Of a stretch of DNA of 64,000 bases, positions 34,501 through 45,155 are shown one piece after another. Each line of letters opens with the position of its first letter. The stretch's first letter is position 1. Origin of the DNA: Delphinus delphis (taxonomy: Eukaryota; Chordata; Mammalia; Artiodactyla; Delphinidae); contig NC_082694.2 of NCBI RefSeq assembly GCF_949987515.2, positions 67,888,080-67,952,079 on the forward strand. The letters are read 5' to 3'. The translations under genes and the position numbers were made by a program. The notes beneath the pieces were generated by a model, which did not search any database, had not been told where the DNA came from, and was given only the letters and a program-made list of their open reading frames with translations.

Positions 34501-34929
34501 TTCTCCATAACAGGTCTGCCTACTCAGAAAACAGAATCAAAGCCGGCCTGTGAGGTGCTTTGTTTTCCTTGAATGCCTCTTTAGATGTTTGCTTGGGCTG
34601 CTCCTCCAAATTAGAAACCTTTGTTGGCATTCATGAACTTTCTTCATGAGGTAGATGCAGTCAACTTGCTTGGGCACCAAAGCTTAAATCCCTGTAAAGC
34701 AAATGACCAGGTCCCTGCTGAGGGGCAGCCAGTGGCAATGATTTCTGCAATCAGGCTCAACTCAGGCGCTGGGTCACTAACTGGGGCACACTCTGGTTTC
34801 TGCTGAAAGTGAGCTTAGAACTTTTCCCAAATTCTGTTTGTCTCTTAAACGATCTCACCCCCAGGATGAGAGAAAGATTTTGCTTTCTCTCTCCAGTAAT
34901 GACCTCACTGGAAGAGTGGTTGAAACTTG
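34501..34929. other. No recognisable feature
   Basis: About 430 bases, with nothing I can name. Confidence 0.35.
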
Positions 34930-35655
34930 ATATCCTGACAGGCAGCCCCTAAGATGGCTCCAATGATCCCCATCTCCCAGTATTCACACTCTAGGGTACT
35001 CCTCTCCCTTTGAATGAGGGCTGGACTTACTGACCTAAGAACAGAATAGAGCAAAAAGGACGGGATGTCACTTGTGAGATTAGGTTATAAAATGACTATG
35101 GTTTCTGTATTGGAAATGTATCCGCATTTTTCTTTTCCTCTCCTGTCCTCCCTCCCCTCTCCTCCCCTCCCCTACTCCCATCTTGTTTTCCCCTGGAAAT
35201 GTATCCATGCTTCCCTCTCCTCTCCCTTTCTCCTATCTTCCTGTCCTCTCTCCTCCCCTCCCTCTCTTTCACTCCATCCCTTCTCTCCATTATCTCTCTC
35301 TCTTGCATCATTCACATTGGGGGAAGCAAACTGCCATGTTGTGGGCAACTCTATGGAAACGCCCACGCGGTGTGGTGAGGAACTGAGCCCCTCAGCCCAA
35401 CCACTGGGAGGAACGGAAGTCGGCCAGCTTCCCCATGAGAAAGCTCTGAAGTGGATCCTTCAGCCCCAGTTGCGTTGAAATCACTGCAGCCCCAGCCGAC
35501 AGCTTTACTGCAGGTTTATGAGATACGCTGAGCCAGAATCAGCTGAACTGCTCCTGGATTCCTGACTTACGGAACTGTGAAATAATAAATGTTTGTTGTT
35601 TTAAGCTGCTAAATTTTGGAGTCATTTGTTAGGCAGCTATAGATAAATAGTATAT
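34930..35655 (+). mobile_element. MLT1-type MaLR LTR with expanded pyrimidine tract
   Basis: AAGATGGCTCCAATGATCCC, GGACGGGATGTCACTTGTGA, CAAACTGCCATGTTGTGGGC, GGATTCCTGACTTACGGAAC and AATAATAAATGTTTGTTGTT lead to GTCATTTGTTAGGCAGCTAT, the LTR in order. A CCTCTCC-type tract at 35,130-35,300 has grown in the middle. Confidence 0.85.
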
Positions 35656-36059
35656 ATACCCATGTAGGAGCTCCAAATGCATGGCTTCCATTTCTTCACT
35701 AGTGATTTGTTTATAACCTTCGTGCCGTCTGCCTTCTGTCTCCACCAAGGCTGCTGCTGGCCCATCACATTGTGCCAATTAAGAAAAGGGACCCATTCCT
35801 CAAGATAGTTTTCTCCCTTTGGCTGGAAACTTGTCATGAATATCCACTCTGTGAGGACCAGGAAGGGAGGACGCCTTGCAGATGGGCTGCCTTTGTGCAG
35901 TGCGCAATCCACACCGTTGCATGTAGCACCCCTGACCTTACTCCTGCTGGAAAATTCCTTTCCACTGTCATCAAATCTGATGACCTTTCCTTAGTTCTCC
36001 TTCTCTTTGATCTCTCAGTTTCATGTGACATTATGAGCCACCCCCTCCTCTTTGCAACT
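35656..36059. other. No recognisable feature
   Basis: About 400 bases of single-copy-looking sequence. The 226-codon frame starting at 35,772 runs on into LTR and array sequence, so I do not accept it as a gene. Confidence 0.35.
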
Positions 36060-36800
36060 TGTTATGTTGGATTGAAGGAGACAGGACGGAGCCGGATTAA
36101 GGATACAAGTGGTATATTGCTAAAAAGATTGATTGGCTATTCCGACAGGCACAAGCCCCAGCACGGCTCTTCACGAAGCCAGACCTTCACGGTAATCTAC
36201 CCCAGACGGTCGCTGCCTGGGGGCTTCCTGCTCTCATTCTCAAGGTCACCTCTGGTTCCAGCTTCCTGTCTCCAGCGAGTTCTTGTTCTCTGCTCTGACC
36301 TTGGGCCTTTCCCTTTATTGCTACCCTGGTGTTTGTGCCAACAGGGAATTGATCCTTTGTTCCTTACTTTTCACCCAAACCTCCCTACTCCAATAAAGTT
36401 TGAGGAGACAGGAGTGCGTTTTCATTACAGAGTTGCAAACAGTGAACGGTGAGAGCCCTCTACTTTTACATTTTTTAAAATTTATTTATTTATTTATGGC
36501 TGCGTTCGGTCTTCGTTTCTGTGCGAGGGCTTTCTCTAGTTGCGGCGAGTGGGGGCCACTCTTCATCGCGGTGCCCGGGCCTCTCACTGTCGCGGCCCCT
36601 CTTGTTGCGGAGCACAGGCTCCAGACGCGCAGGCTTAGTAGTTGTGGCTCACTGGCCTAGTTGCTCTGCGGCATGTGGGATCTTCTGGGACCAGGGCTCG
36701 AACCCGTGTCCTCTGCATTGGCAGGTGGATTCTCAACCACTGCGCCACCAGGGAAGCCCGAGCCCTCTACTTTTAGAGGTCCTTTGGGGACTCTGTACTC
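36060..36800 (+). mobile_element. LTR-like element across the array's left edge
   Basis: Starts TGTTATGTTGGATTGAAGGA and carries CCAATAAAGTTTGAGGAGAC (AATAAA at about 36,391), then a GC-moderate tail around the inserted SINE. Only the part from 36,373 on is repeated in the array. The LTR identity is inferred from layout (TG start, AATAAA), not from a family match. Confidence 0.35.
36469..36759 (-). mobile_element. Long CHR SINE of unit 1, with target-site duplication
   Basis: GAGCCCTCTACTTTTA at 36,453-36,468 and 36,760-36,775. The body has TTATGGCTGCGTTCGGTC, CTTTCTCTAGTTGCGGCGAG, GGCTCGAACCCGTGTCC and CCACCAGGGAAGCC. The same insertion and duplication are present in every unit, so the SINE came before amplification. 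Confidence 0.96.
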
Positions 36801-37464
36801 CTGCTGGTCCCCACTCTGTTCTCCCATCCCTTCGCCGATGCAGCCCTATTTAACCTTTTCCTTCATAAGCATGTCACCTGCTAGCCTATGCCTCCAGTCA
36901 CACCTGCCATCTGAAGGCTGCTAAAGGTATTATGCTGTGGGAAGCCGGTTTCCTCCCTGAGAGGAATTCTGTTACCAGACATTAAGCCAAGGTTTTTTCC
37001 ACAGGCCTCAGCCCTTAAAGTGATCCCAGGTGGATCAGGTGTTAAAGGCCACCTCTCCAGAGCGACTCAAAGTGGAGGGAGCAGTTTTAAGATTCTTTAC
37101 TAGAATTCTCTTCTCTCTGGGACCATGTTTTTCCCTCTTCCTGGGCATTTCCCCCAGTGAGCTGCTGCCACATTTCCCCTGCATTTCTGGGTTCCTACCA
37201 TAGCTCAGAAACTGACTTCTGATTGGATGGACTCTCCATTGCACTTCATGCAGGCAGCCCTTTTAATTTGAAAATAATTACAGTGGAATGGGTGCCTGGG
37301 TTGCTCTTCACGCAGGCCCAGTCTGTCTGTACATGACATTTTCTTTGACCAGCTTTGAAAAATCCAATTTAGATGATCACCACCTGCAGTTTCAGTCTCG
37401 CATGCAATGCTAACTCACAGCCTCTTTTGTTACCAAAACAATTTGGTTAGACTTTGCTGAACAA

Positions 37465-37467
37465 TCT

Positions 37468-37553
<86 letters not shown>
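37465..37553. repeat. (CT)n microsatellite, long form
   Basis: About 89 bases of CT with one CCT interruption, followed by CGTATTGC. The same site holds about 66 bases in unit 4 (50,287-50,352) but only about 14 bases, followed by GGCATTGC, in units 2, 3, 5, 6 and 7. Confidence 0.95.
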
Positions 37554-37556
<3 letters not shown>

Positions 37557-37851
37557 TTGCTACTTTCCAAACGTTTCTGAATCATGTCACAAATTCTCTC
37601 CCTCTTTGCCTTTTGTGACGTAAAGCCTTTCCTCCCTCTCCTTCCGTCTCTCAGACCAGCTGTCTCTCTTTCTTTAGACCAGCTTCCTTCTTCTGTTTCC
37701 CAAAGGTGAGCCCTTCTGGCTCACTTTTCCCTCTTTCCCAGGAAACCTCATCTACTCTTGAGGTTGGGCTATTACTTTTAAAATTAATAGATATTTCCTT
37801 TATTTATTTATTCATACAGACACACACACACAGACGTATATGTTTTGACAA

Positions 37852-38165
37852 TCCTAGCCATTTTTAAGTGTACAGTTCAGTGGTGTTAAGTATATTCTAA
37901 GTATATTCATACTGTACCAACTTCACCACCATCCAGCTCCAGAGATCCTTTCACCTCGTAAAACTGAAGCTCTGTCTCCATTAAACATTGACTCCCTATT
38001 CTCACCTTCCCAGCCCCTGGCAACCATCGTGCTACTTTCTGTCTCTATGAATCTGACTACTCTAGGTACCGCATGGAAGTGCAGTCATACAGTATTTGTC
38101 CTTTTGTGACTGGCTTATCTCAGCATAATGTCCTCAAAGTTCATCCATGTTGTAGTATGTCAGCT
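37852..38165 (-). mobile_element. Ancient L1 3' end in each unit
   Basis: Complement of an old L1 3' UTR: TTTTTAAGTGTACAGTTCAG, CCCTGGCAACCATCGTGCTA, GTATTTGTCCTTTTGTGACT, GTCCTCAAAGTTCATCCATG. Copies lie near 42,045, 46,180 (split by a SINE), 50,650, 54,840, 59,030 and 63,160 (split by a SINE). Confidence 0.8.
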
Positions 38166-38479
38166 ATCACTTTTATACAAGTAATTCCTACAGATCCAGT
38201 CTTTACCTCTCTTTTCTGATTCACTTCTACACCCCTGTTACCTTTTGGATTCTTTAACATTGAATCACCGCAGTCCCCTCAAAGACCACAAGCCTAAAAT
38301 CATGCTCACCTACCTTCCTTTCAAATCAGAGGTTCCTCACTTCTATCAACAGAAATAAATTTCCATAGTCTCTTTACATCTTGGGTCCTTTTTTTTCCCC
38401 TCTCCCTTTATCTATCCCCCTCAAGTTACTCCACAGCTTATAAACTGTCTGTAGCTCCTTATTGCCTATATAATGAAGT

Positions 38480-38990
38480 CCAAAGTCGTCAAGCCACTCA
38501 CAACCTGGCTTTGAATTAGTTGGGATTAGGCTCAGTTGCATGTGTCAGTAAAGCCAAAATAATAGTGGCTTAAAAATGAGATAGAAGTTTATTTACTTTT
38601 TCTCATGCAAATGAATCCTGGAGATAGGCAGCCCAGATCTGGTACACAAGGCTGTCAGGGACCCAGACTCCTTTCTAGTTCACTGCTCTATCATTTCAAG
38701 GACATCTCTATCCTCATGGTGTAAGATGCAGCTGGAGCTCCAGCCATCACGTCTGCATTCCAGGCAACAGCATGGAGGAAGGGGTAAGGAGAAAGGGCAC
38801 ATGCTAATTGTTGTCTAAGGACATTTCTTAGAATTATCCCCATACCATTTGCAATTATATCTCATTGGCCAGAACTTAGTCACATAATCACACCTAGCTA
38901 CCTGGGAGGATGGAAACTATATTTGGGTGGCCCCATATCAAACTAAAAACTGGGAGTTCTGTTACTAAGGAGGATGGAAGACTAAATATT
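38480..38990. mobile_element. Unnamed old interspersed repeat in each unit
   Basis: AATAATAGTGGCTTAAAAAT, GATAGAAGTTTATTTACTTT, GGAGCTCCAGCCATCAC, GGCCAGAACTTAGTCACATA and CACACCTAGCTACCTGGGAG are words I know from a common mammalian interspersed repeat, but I cannot name the family with certainty. Confidence 0.5.
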
Positions 38991-39089
38991 AGGTAGGAAT
39001 ACTAGGCCTCTCTTCTGCTTCAGAGTGCCCTCTGCACACCCTGGTATCAACACATCCCATTGGAATGGAATTATTTGACACTTGCTGTC

Positions 39090-39215
39090 ACTCCTACTAG
39101 GCTGAGAGCTCTTTGAGGCTGAGAATCTTGTCTTCTTCATTTTTGTGCTCTGGTATTTGGTGCAGTGCTTGGCAAGGAGATGGGGCTCAACAAGTGTTTG
39201 ATGAAACACTGGCAA
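39090..39215 (+). mobile_element. L2 3' end in each unit
   Basis: TAGGCTGAGAGCTCTTTGAG, GTGCAGTGCTTGGCAAGGAG and GGGCTCAACAAGTGTTTGAT are L2-like. Units 2 and 6 share a shorter form, CTCAAAAGTATTTGATG. Confidence 0.65.
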
Positions 39216-40039
39216 AACTTATACAGGAGGGAGGGGCCAGGAAAGTGTCCCAGAAGAAGGAAGAAGCTTCTTTGGGGTAAATAATCCTCTCCTAGAAAAA
39301 CTAACAATAATACTAATGAAATTAAATAATGTCCTAGAACATCATTATGCATTTGTGGTTAGGACAGATATTTTTTTTCCCCCTGGCAGAAGAAATAAGC
39401 TATTCAGTGATGTTGAGACGATGCTTGAAGTCACATATCCATTTAGTGCCGAGGAGGCCTGGAGCCTGCATTCCTTCACTGCAAGCCCAGGGATCTCTTC
39501 CCTTAAATGGGGAGGGCAGAGCAGACTGCTGAATCACCTACCTCCAGTGCACCAGCTCCAGATTCCTTTTGCTTTGTAAATAAATGAAGTCCTGGAGGCC
39601 TGCTTCAGAGCGAAGCAGCAGCTCCAGGGAGGCCCAGAGAGGCGCTTCAGAATGTGCCTTCTCCAGACGGGGACACCCCACCAGGCTGTCTGGCCTCTGT
39701 CATCACCAGCCTTGTAAATTCATGGGAGGCCCAGGACCTGTAATCTGCAGCTGCCTGGACTTCAGTAGAAGTCTATCTTGGGTTCCATCCCACACAGTGT
39801 GCTGTGCAAGTGCCTTAAAGGTCCCATTTAATTGTTGATGCCCCCAAACAGGAACTCAAGAGCAATGTTAGAGCCGGGCCTCGCTCGGGGGAACCACGTC
39901 TTATACTAGACGAGAGGGGAGGGCTGTTGACGTGCTTTCCTGTCTAGTTCCATCTTGGACTCAGGACAAGTTTTGCAAGAGAGTGAAGCACTAGCTGTGC
40001 CTTCCAGTAACTCAAAGCGCTCTCAGGCTTTCACTCACA

Positions 40040-40190
40040 CAGTGGTTGGCTCTCCAAAGGTGGTCCTGGGCCTAGCAGCATCAGTTTCACCTGGGAATTG
40101 TTAGAAAGGCAACTTCTTGGACTCCCCCAGGCTAACTAAATTAGCAGCAATCTGAATTTTAAGCTCTCCAGGTGATTCTGAGAAACACTG
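40040..40190 (+). mobile_element. MER5A hAT-Charlie element in each unit
   Basis: Ends CAGTGGTT and AAACACTG form terminal inverted repeats. The interior has GCATCAGTTTCACCTGGGAA, TTGTTAGAAAGGCAAC and CTCTCCAGGTGATTCTGAG. Other copies start at 44,226, 48,587, 52,837, 57,023 and 61,210. Confidence 0.85.
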
Positions 40191-40388
40191 CTCTAGCAGG
40201 CACCCAGTTGAAAGTTGAAAGTGTTGGAAGCAAGAGCTGGCGGGCTCCTTGGGCTGCAGTGAGCATCTCGGCAGGGTGGTCAGGTATATCCTGGCCTGTT
40301 TGGGGTGTTGGCTTTGAAGAGGCACTGAGGTGTCTGTCCAGTGCGTGCTGCTTCCTGAGAGGAGAAGGCGCATCCCAAAGGAGGACCC

Positions 40389-40715
40389 ATGGCCAGCCAG
40401 CGGCAACAAGTAAGGGAAGTGGTGGGACCCCGCCACGGAGGAGGGTGGGTAGCCAGCGGGGACAGGCAGGTCCGGTTAGGCACAGCAGGGCCTAACGTGC
40501 AGGCCGGGCCAGAGTGGATGCTGGTCTCTCGGACAGCTTTGTCTTGTGCTCTTGGGTACGGGCCAAAGATTCTAGGCTGCCTGGTTGTCAGTGTGTTATC
40601 GATTTCTGCCCTATTACTTGGTAATACTGTTTACCCAAACCTCCCTACTCCAATAAAGTTTGAGGAGACAGAAGGAGTGCGTTTTCATTACAGAGTTGCA
40701 AACAGTGGACTGTGA
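40389..40715 (+). other. Junction-spanning open frame, unproven
   Basis: A 108-codon frame starts MASQRQQ at ACCCATGG (a good Kozak context). It crosses the unit junction at 40,632 and ends in LTR sequence of the next unit (PNLPTPIKFEETEGVRFHYR). Copies: 48,936-49,262, 53,186-53,512 and 57,372-57,698. Those at 44,575-44,877 and 61,559-61,861 stop 8 codons earlier. CAACAAGTAAGG, seven codons in, resembles a splice donor, so a short first exon is also possible. I know no such protein. It may be chance preserved by recent copying. Confidence 0.2.
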
Positions 40716-43700
40716 GAGCCCTCTACGTTTATATTTTTTTTTAATTTTTTTTTTTAAATTTTTGGCTGTGTTCGGTATTTGTTTCTGTGCGAGGGCTTTC
40801 TCTAGTTGCGGCGAGCAGGGGCCCCTCTTCATCGCGGTGCGCGGGCCTCTCACTGTCGCGGCCCCTCTTGTTGCGGAGCACAGGCTCCAGACGCGCAGGC
40901 TTAGTAGTTGTGGCTCACGGGCCTAGTTGTTCCGCGGCATGTGGGATCTTCTGGGCCCAGGGCTCGAACCCGTGTCCTCTGCATTGGCAGGTGGATTCTC
41001 AACTACTGCGCCACCAGGGAAGCCCGAGCCCTCTACTTTTAGAGGTCCTTTGGGGACTCTGTACTCCTGCTGGTGCCCCACTCTGTTCTCCCATCCCTTC
41101 GCCGATGCAGCCCTATTTAACCTTTTCCTTCATAAGCTTGTCTCCTTCTAGCCTATGCCTCCAGTCACACCTGCCATCTGAAGGCTGCTAAAGGTACTAT
41201 GCTGTGGGAAGCCGGTTTCCTCCCTGAGAGGAATTCTGTTACCAGACATTAAGCCAAGGTTTTTTCCACAGGCCTCAGCCCTTAAAGTGATCCCAGGTGG
41301 ATCAGGTGTTAAAGGCCACCTCTCCAGAGCGACTGAAAGTGGAGGGAGCAGTTTTAAGATTCTTTACTAGAATTCTCTTCTCTCTGGAACCATGTTTTTC
41401 CCTCTTCCTGGGCATTTCCCCCAGTGAGCTGCTGCCACATTTCCCCTGCATTTCTGGGTTCCTACCATAGCTCAGAAACTGACTTCTGATTGGATGGACT
41501 CTCCATTGCACTTCATGCAGGCAGCCCTTTTACTTTGAAAAGAATTACAATGGAATGGGTGCCTGGGTTGCTCTTCACGCAGGCCCAGTCTTTCTGTACA
41601 TGACATTTTCTTTGACCAGCTTTGAAAAAGCCAATTTAGATGATCACCACCTGCAGTTTCAGTCTCGCATGCAATGCTAACTCACAGCCTCTTTTGTTAC
41701 CAAAACAATTTGGTTAGACTTTGCTGAACAATCTCTCTCTCTCTCTGGCATTGCTACTTTCCAAACGTTTCTGAATCATGTCACAAATTCTCTCCCTCTT
41801 TGCCTTTTGTGACGTAAAGCCTTTCCTCCCTCTCCTTCCGTCTCTCAGACCAGCTGTCTCTCTTTCTTTAGACCAGCTTCCTTCTTCTGTTTCCCAAAGG
41901 TGAGCCCTTCTGGCTCACTTTTCCCTCTTTCCCAGGAAACCTCATCTACTCTTGAGGTTGGGCTATTACTTTTAAAATTAATAGATATTTCCTTTATTTA
42001 TTTATTCATACAGACACACACAGACGTATATGTTTTGACAATCCTAGCCATTTTTAAGTGTACAGTTCAGTGGTGTTAAGTATATTCTAAGTATATTCAT
42101 ACTGTACCAACTTCACCACCATCCAGCTCCAGAGATCCTTTCACCTCGTAAAACTGAAGCTCTGTCTCCATTAAACATTGACTCCTTATTCTCACCTTCG
42201 CAGCCCCTGGCAACCATCGTGCTACTTTCTGTCTCTATGAATCTGACTACTCTAGGTACCGCATGGAAGTGCAATCATACAGTATTTGTCCTTTTGTGAC
42301 TGGCTTATCTCAGCATAATGTCCTCAAAGTTCATCCATGTTGTAGTATGTCAGCTATTACTTTTATACAAGTAATTCCTACAGATCCAGTCCTTACCTCT
42401 CTTTTCTGATTCACTTCTACACCCCCAGTTACCTTTTGGATTCTTTAACATTGAATCACCGCAGTCCCCTCAAAGACCACAAGTCTAAAATCATGCTCGC
42501 CTACCTTCCCTTCAAATCAGAGGTTCCTCACTTCTATCAACAGAAATAAATTTCCATAGTCTCTTTACATCTTGGGTCCTTTTTTTTCCCTTCTCCCTTT
42601 ATCTTTCCCCCTCAAGTTACTCCACAGCTTATAAACTGTCTGTAGCTCCTTATTGCCTATATAATGAAGTCCAAAGTCGTCAAGCCACTCACAACCTGGC
42701 TTTGAATTAGTTGGGATTAGGCTCAGTTGCATGTGTCAGAAAAGCCAAAATAATAGTGGTAAAAATGAAATAGAAGTTTATTTACTTTCTCTTATGCAAA
42801 TGAATGCTGGAGATAGGCAGCCCAGGTCTGGTATACAAAGCTGTCAGGGACCCAGACTCCTTTCTAGTTCACTGCTCTATCATTTCAAGGACATCTCTAT
42901 CCTCGTGGTGTAAGATGCAGCTGGAGCTCCAGCCATCACATCTGCATTCCAGGCAACAGGATGGAGGAAGGGGTAAGGAGAAAGGGCACATGCTAATTGT
43001 TGTCTAAGGACATTTCTTAGAATTATCCTCATACCATTTGCAATTATATCTCATTGGCCAGAACTTAGTCACATAATCACACCTAGCTACCTGGGAGGAT
43101 GGAAACTATATTTCGGTGGCCCCATATCAAACTAAAAACTGGGAGTTCTGTTACTAAGCAGGATGGAAGACTAAATATTAGGTAGGAATACTAGGCCTCT
43201 CTTCTGCTTCAGAGTGCCCTCTGCACACCCTGGTATCAACACATCCCATTGGAATGAGATTATTTGACACTTGCTGTCACTCCTACTAGGCTGAGAGCTC
43301 TTTGAGGCTGAGAATCTTGTCTTCTTCATTTTTGTGCTCTGGTATTTGGTGCAGTGCTTGGCAAGGAGATGGGGCTCAAAAGTATTTGATGAAACACTGG
43401 CAAAAATTATACAGGAGGGAGGGGCCAGGAAAGTGTCCCAGAACAAGGAAGAAGCTTCTTTGGGGTAAATAATCCTCTCCTAGAAAAAATAACAATAATA
43501 CTAATGAAATTAAATAATGTCCTACAACATCATTATGCATTTGTGATTAGGACAGATATTTTTTTCCCCCTGACAGAAGAATAAGCTTTTCAGTGATGTA
43601 GAGACGATGCTTAAAGTCACATATCCATTTAGTGCTGAGGAGGCCTGGAGCCTGCATTCCTTCACTGCAAGCCCAGGGATCTCTTCCCTTAAATGGGGAG

Positions 43701-44818
43701 GGCAGAGCAGACTGCTGAATCACCTACCTCCAGTGCACCAGCTCCAGATTCCTTTTGCTTTGTAAATAAATGAAGTCCTGGAGGCCTGCTTCAGAGCGAA
43801 GCAGCAGCTCCAGGGAGGCCCAGAGAGGCGCTTCAGAATGTGCCTTCTCCAGACGGGGACACCCCACCAGGCTGTCTGGCCTCTGTCATCACCAGCCTTG
43901 TAAATTCATGGGAGGCCCAGGACCTGTAATCTGCAGCTGCCTGGACTTCAGTAGAAGTCTATCTTGGGTTCCATCCCACACAGTGTGCTCTGAAAGTGCC
44001 TTAAAGGTCTCATTTAATTGTTGATGCCCCCAAACAGGAACTCAAGAGCAATGTTAGAGCCGGGCCTCGCTCGGGGGAACCACGTCTTATACTGGACGAG
44101 AGAGGAGGGCTGTTGACGTGCTTTCCTGTCTAGTTCCATCCTGGGCTCAGGACAAGTTTTGCAAGAGAGTGAAGCACTAGCCGTGCCTTCCACTGACTCA
44201 AAGCACTCTCAGGTTTTCACTCACACAGTGGTTGGCTCTCCAAAGGTGGTCCTGGGCCTAGCAGCATCAGTTTCACCTGGGAATTGTTAGAAAGGCAACT
44301 TCTTGGACTCCCCCAGGCTAACTAAATTAGCAGCAATCTGAATTTTAAGCTCTCCAGGTGATTCTGAGAAATGTTGCTCTAGTAGGCACCCAGGTGAAAG
44401 TTGTAAGTGTTGGAAGCAAGAGCTGGCGGGCTCCTTGGGCTGCAGTGAGCGTCTCGGCGGGCTGGTCAGGTATATCCTGGCCTGTTTGGGGTGTTGGCTT
44501 TGAAGAGGCACTGAGGTGTCTGTCCAGTGCGTGCTGCTTCCTGAGAGGAGAAGGCGCATCCCAAAGGAGGAACCATGGCCAGCCAGCGGCAACAAGTAAG
44601 GGAAGTGGTGGGACCCCGCCACGGAGGAGGGTGGGTAGCCAGCGGGGACAGGCAGGTCCGGTTAGGCACAGCGGGGCCTAACGTGCAGGCCGGGCCAGAG
44701 TGGGTGCTGGTCTCTCGGACAGCTTTGTTTTGTGCTCTTGGGTACGGGCCAAAGATTCTAGGCTGCCTTGTTGTCAGTGTGTTATCAATTTCTGCCCTAT
44801 TACTTGGTAATACTGTTT
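40633..44818 (+). repeat. Tandem array unit 2 (4,186 bp)
   Basis: Short CT tract, ACCCCCAGTTACC variant, and a distinctive 3' half (TCTGGTATACAAAGCTG, CCTCGTGGTG, CAAAAGTATTTGATG, CTCTGAAAGTGCC, GTTATCAATTTC) shared only with unit 6. The first half resembles units 5 and 6. Confidence 0.95.
40732..41025 (-). mobile_element. Long CHR SINE of unit 2
   Basis: Same insertion as in unit 1. The left duplication copy reads GAGCCCTCTACGTTTA, a variant shared with units 4, 5 and 6. Confidence 0.95.
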
Positions 44819-44917
44819 ACCCAAACCTCCCTACTCCAGTAAAGTTTGAGGAGACAGAAGGAGTGCGTTTTCATTAAAGAGCTTCGAACAGTGGACTGTG
44901 GGAGCCCTCTACTTTTA

Positions 44918-45155
44918 CACTTTTTAAACATTTTTAATTTTTTAATTTATTTTTGGCTGTGTTCGGTCTTTGTTTCTGTGAGAGGGCTTTCTCTAGTTGC
45001 GGCGAGTGGGGGCCACTCTTCGTCGCGGTGCGCGGGCCTCTCACCGTCGTGGCCTCTCGTTGCGGAGCACAGGCTCCGGACGCGCAGGCTCAGCGGCCAT
45101 GGCTCACGGGCCTAGTTGCGTAGATTCTCAACCACTGCGCCACCAGGGAAGCCCT
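44918..45155 (-). mobile_element. Long CHR SINE of unit 3, internally deleted
   Basis: The join CCTAGTTGCGTAGATTCTCA lacks the roughly 55 bases found in other units that include GGCATGTGGGATCTTCTGGG and the B-box complement. Unit 7 carries the same deletion. Confidence 0.93.

Larger units (their letters stand above)
36373..40632 (+). repeat. Tandem array unit 1 (4,260 bp)
   Basis: The first unit, with a unique left flank. Order inside: LTR piece with AATAAA, CHR SINE (36,469-36,759), unassigned sequence, CT tract (37,465-37,553), L1 3' end (37,852-38,165), an unnamed old repeat (about 38,480-38,990), L2 3' end (39,090-39,215), a block conserved among units (about 39,440-39,780), MER5A (40,040-40,190) and a GC-richer end. 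It carries the long CT tract and the ACCCCTGTTACC variant, both shared with unit 4. Its last third matches units 4 and 5. Confidence 0.95.

Noticed and set aside
35772..36452. 226-codon plus-strand open frame
   Set aside because: It runs through unique sequence into LTR-like and array sequence, with no domain, signal or exon boundary that supports a protein.
40101..40436. 111-codon minus-strand frame repeated in the units
   Set aside because: It overlaps MER5A and is antisense to the junction frame. Its repetition follows from unit copying, not from selection.
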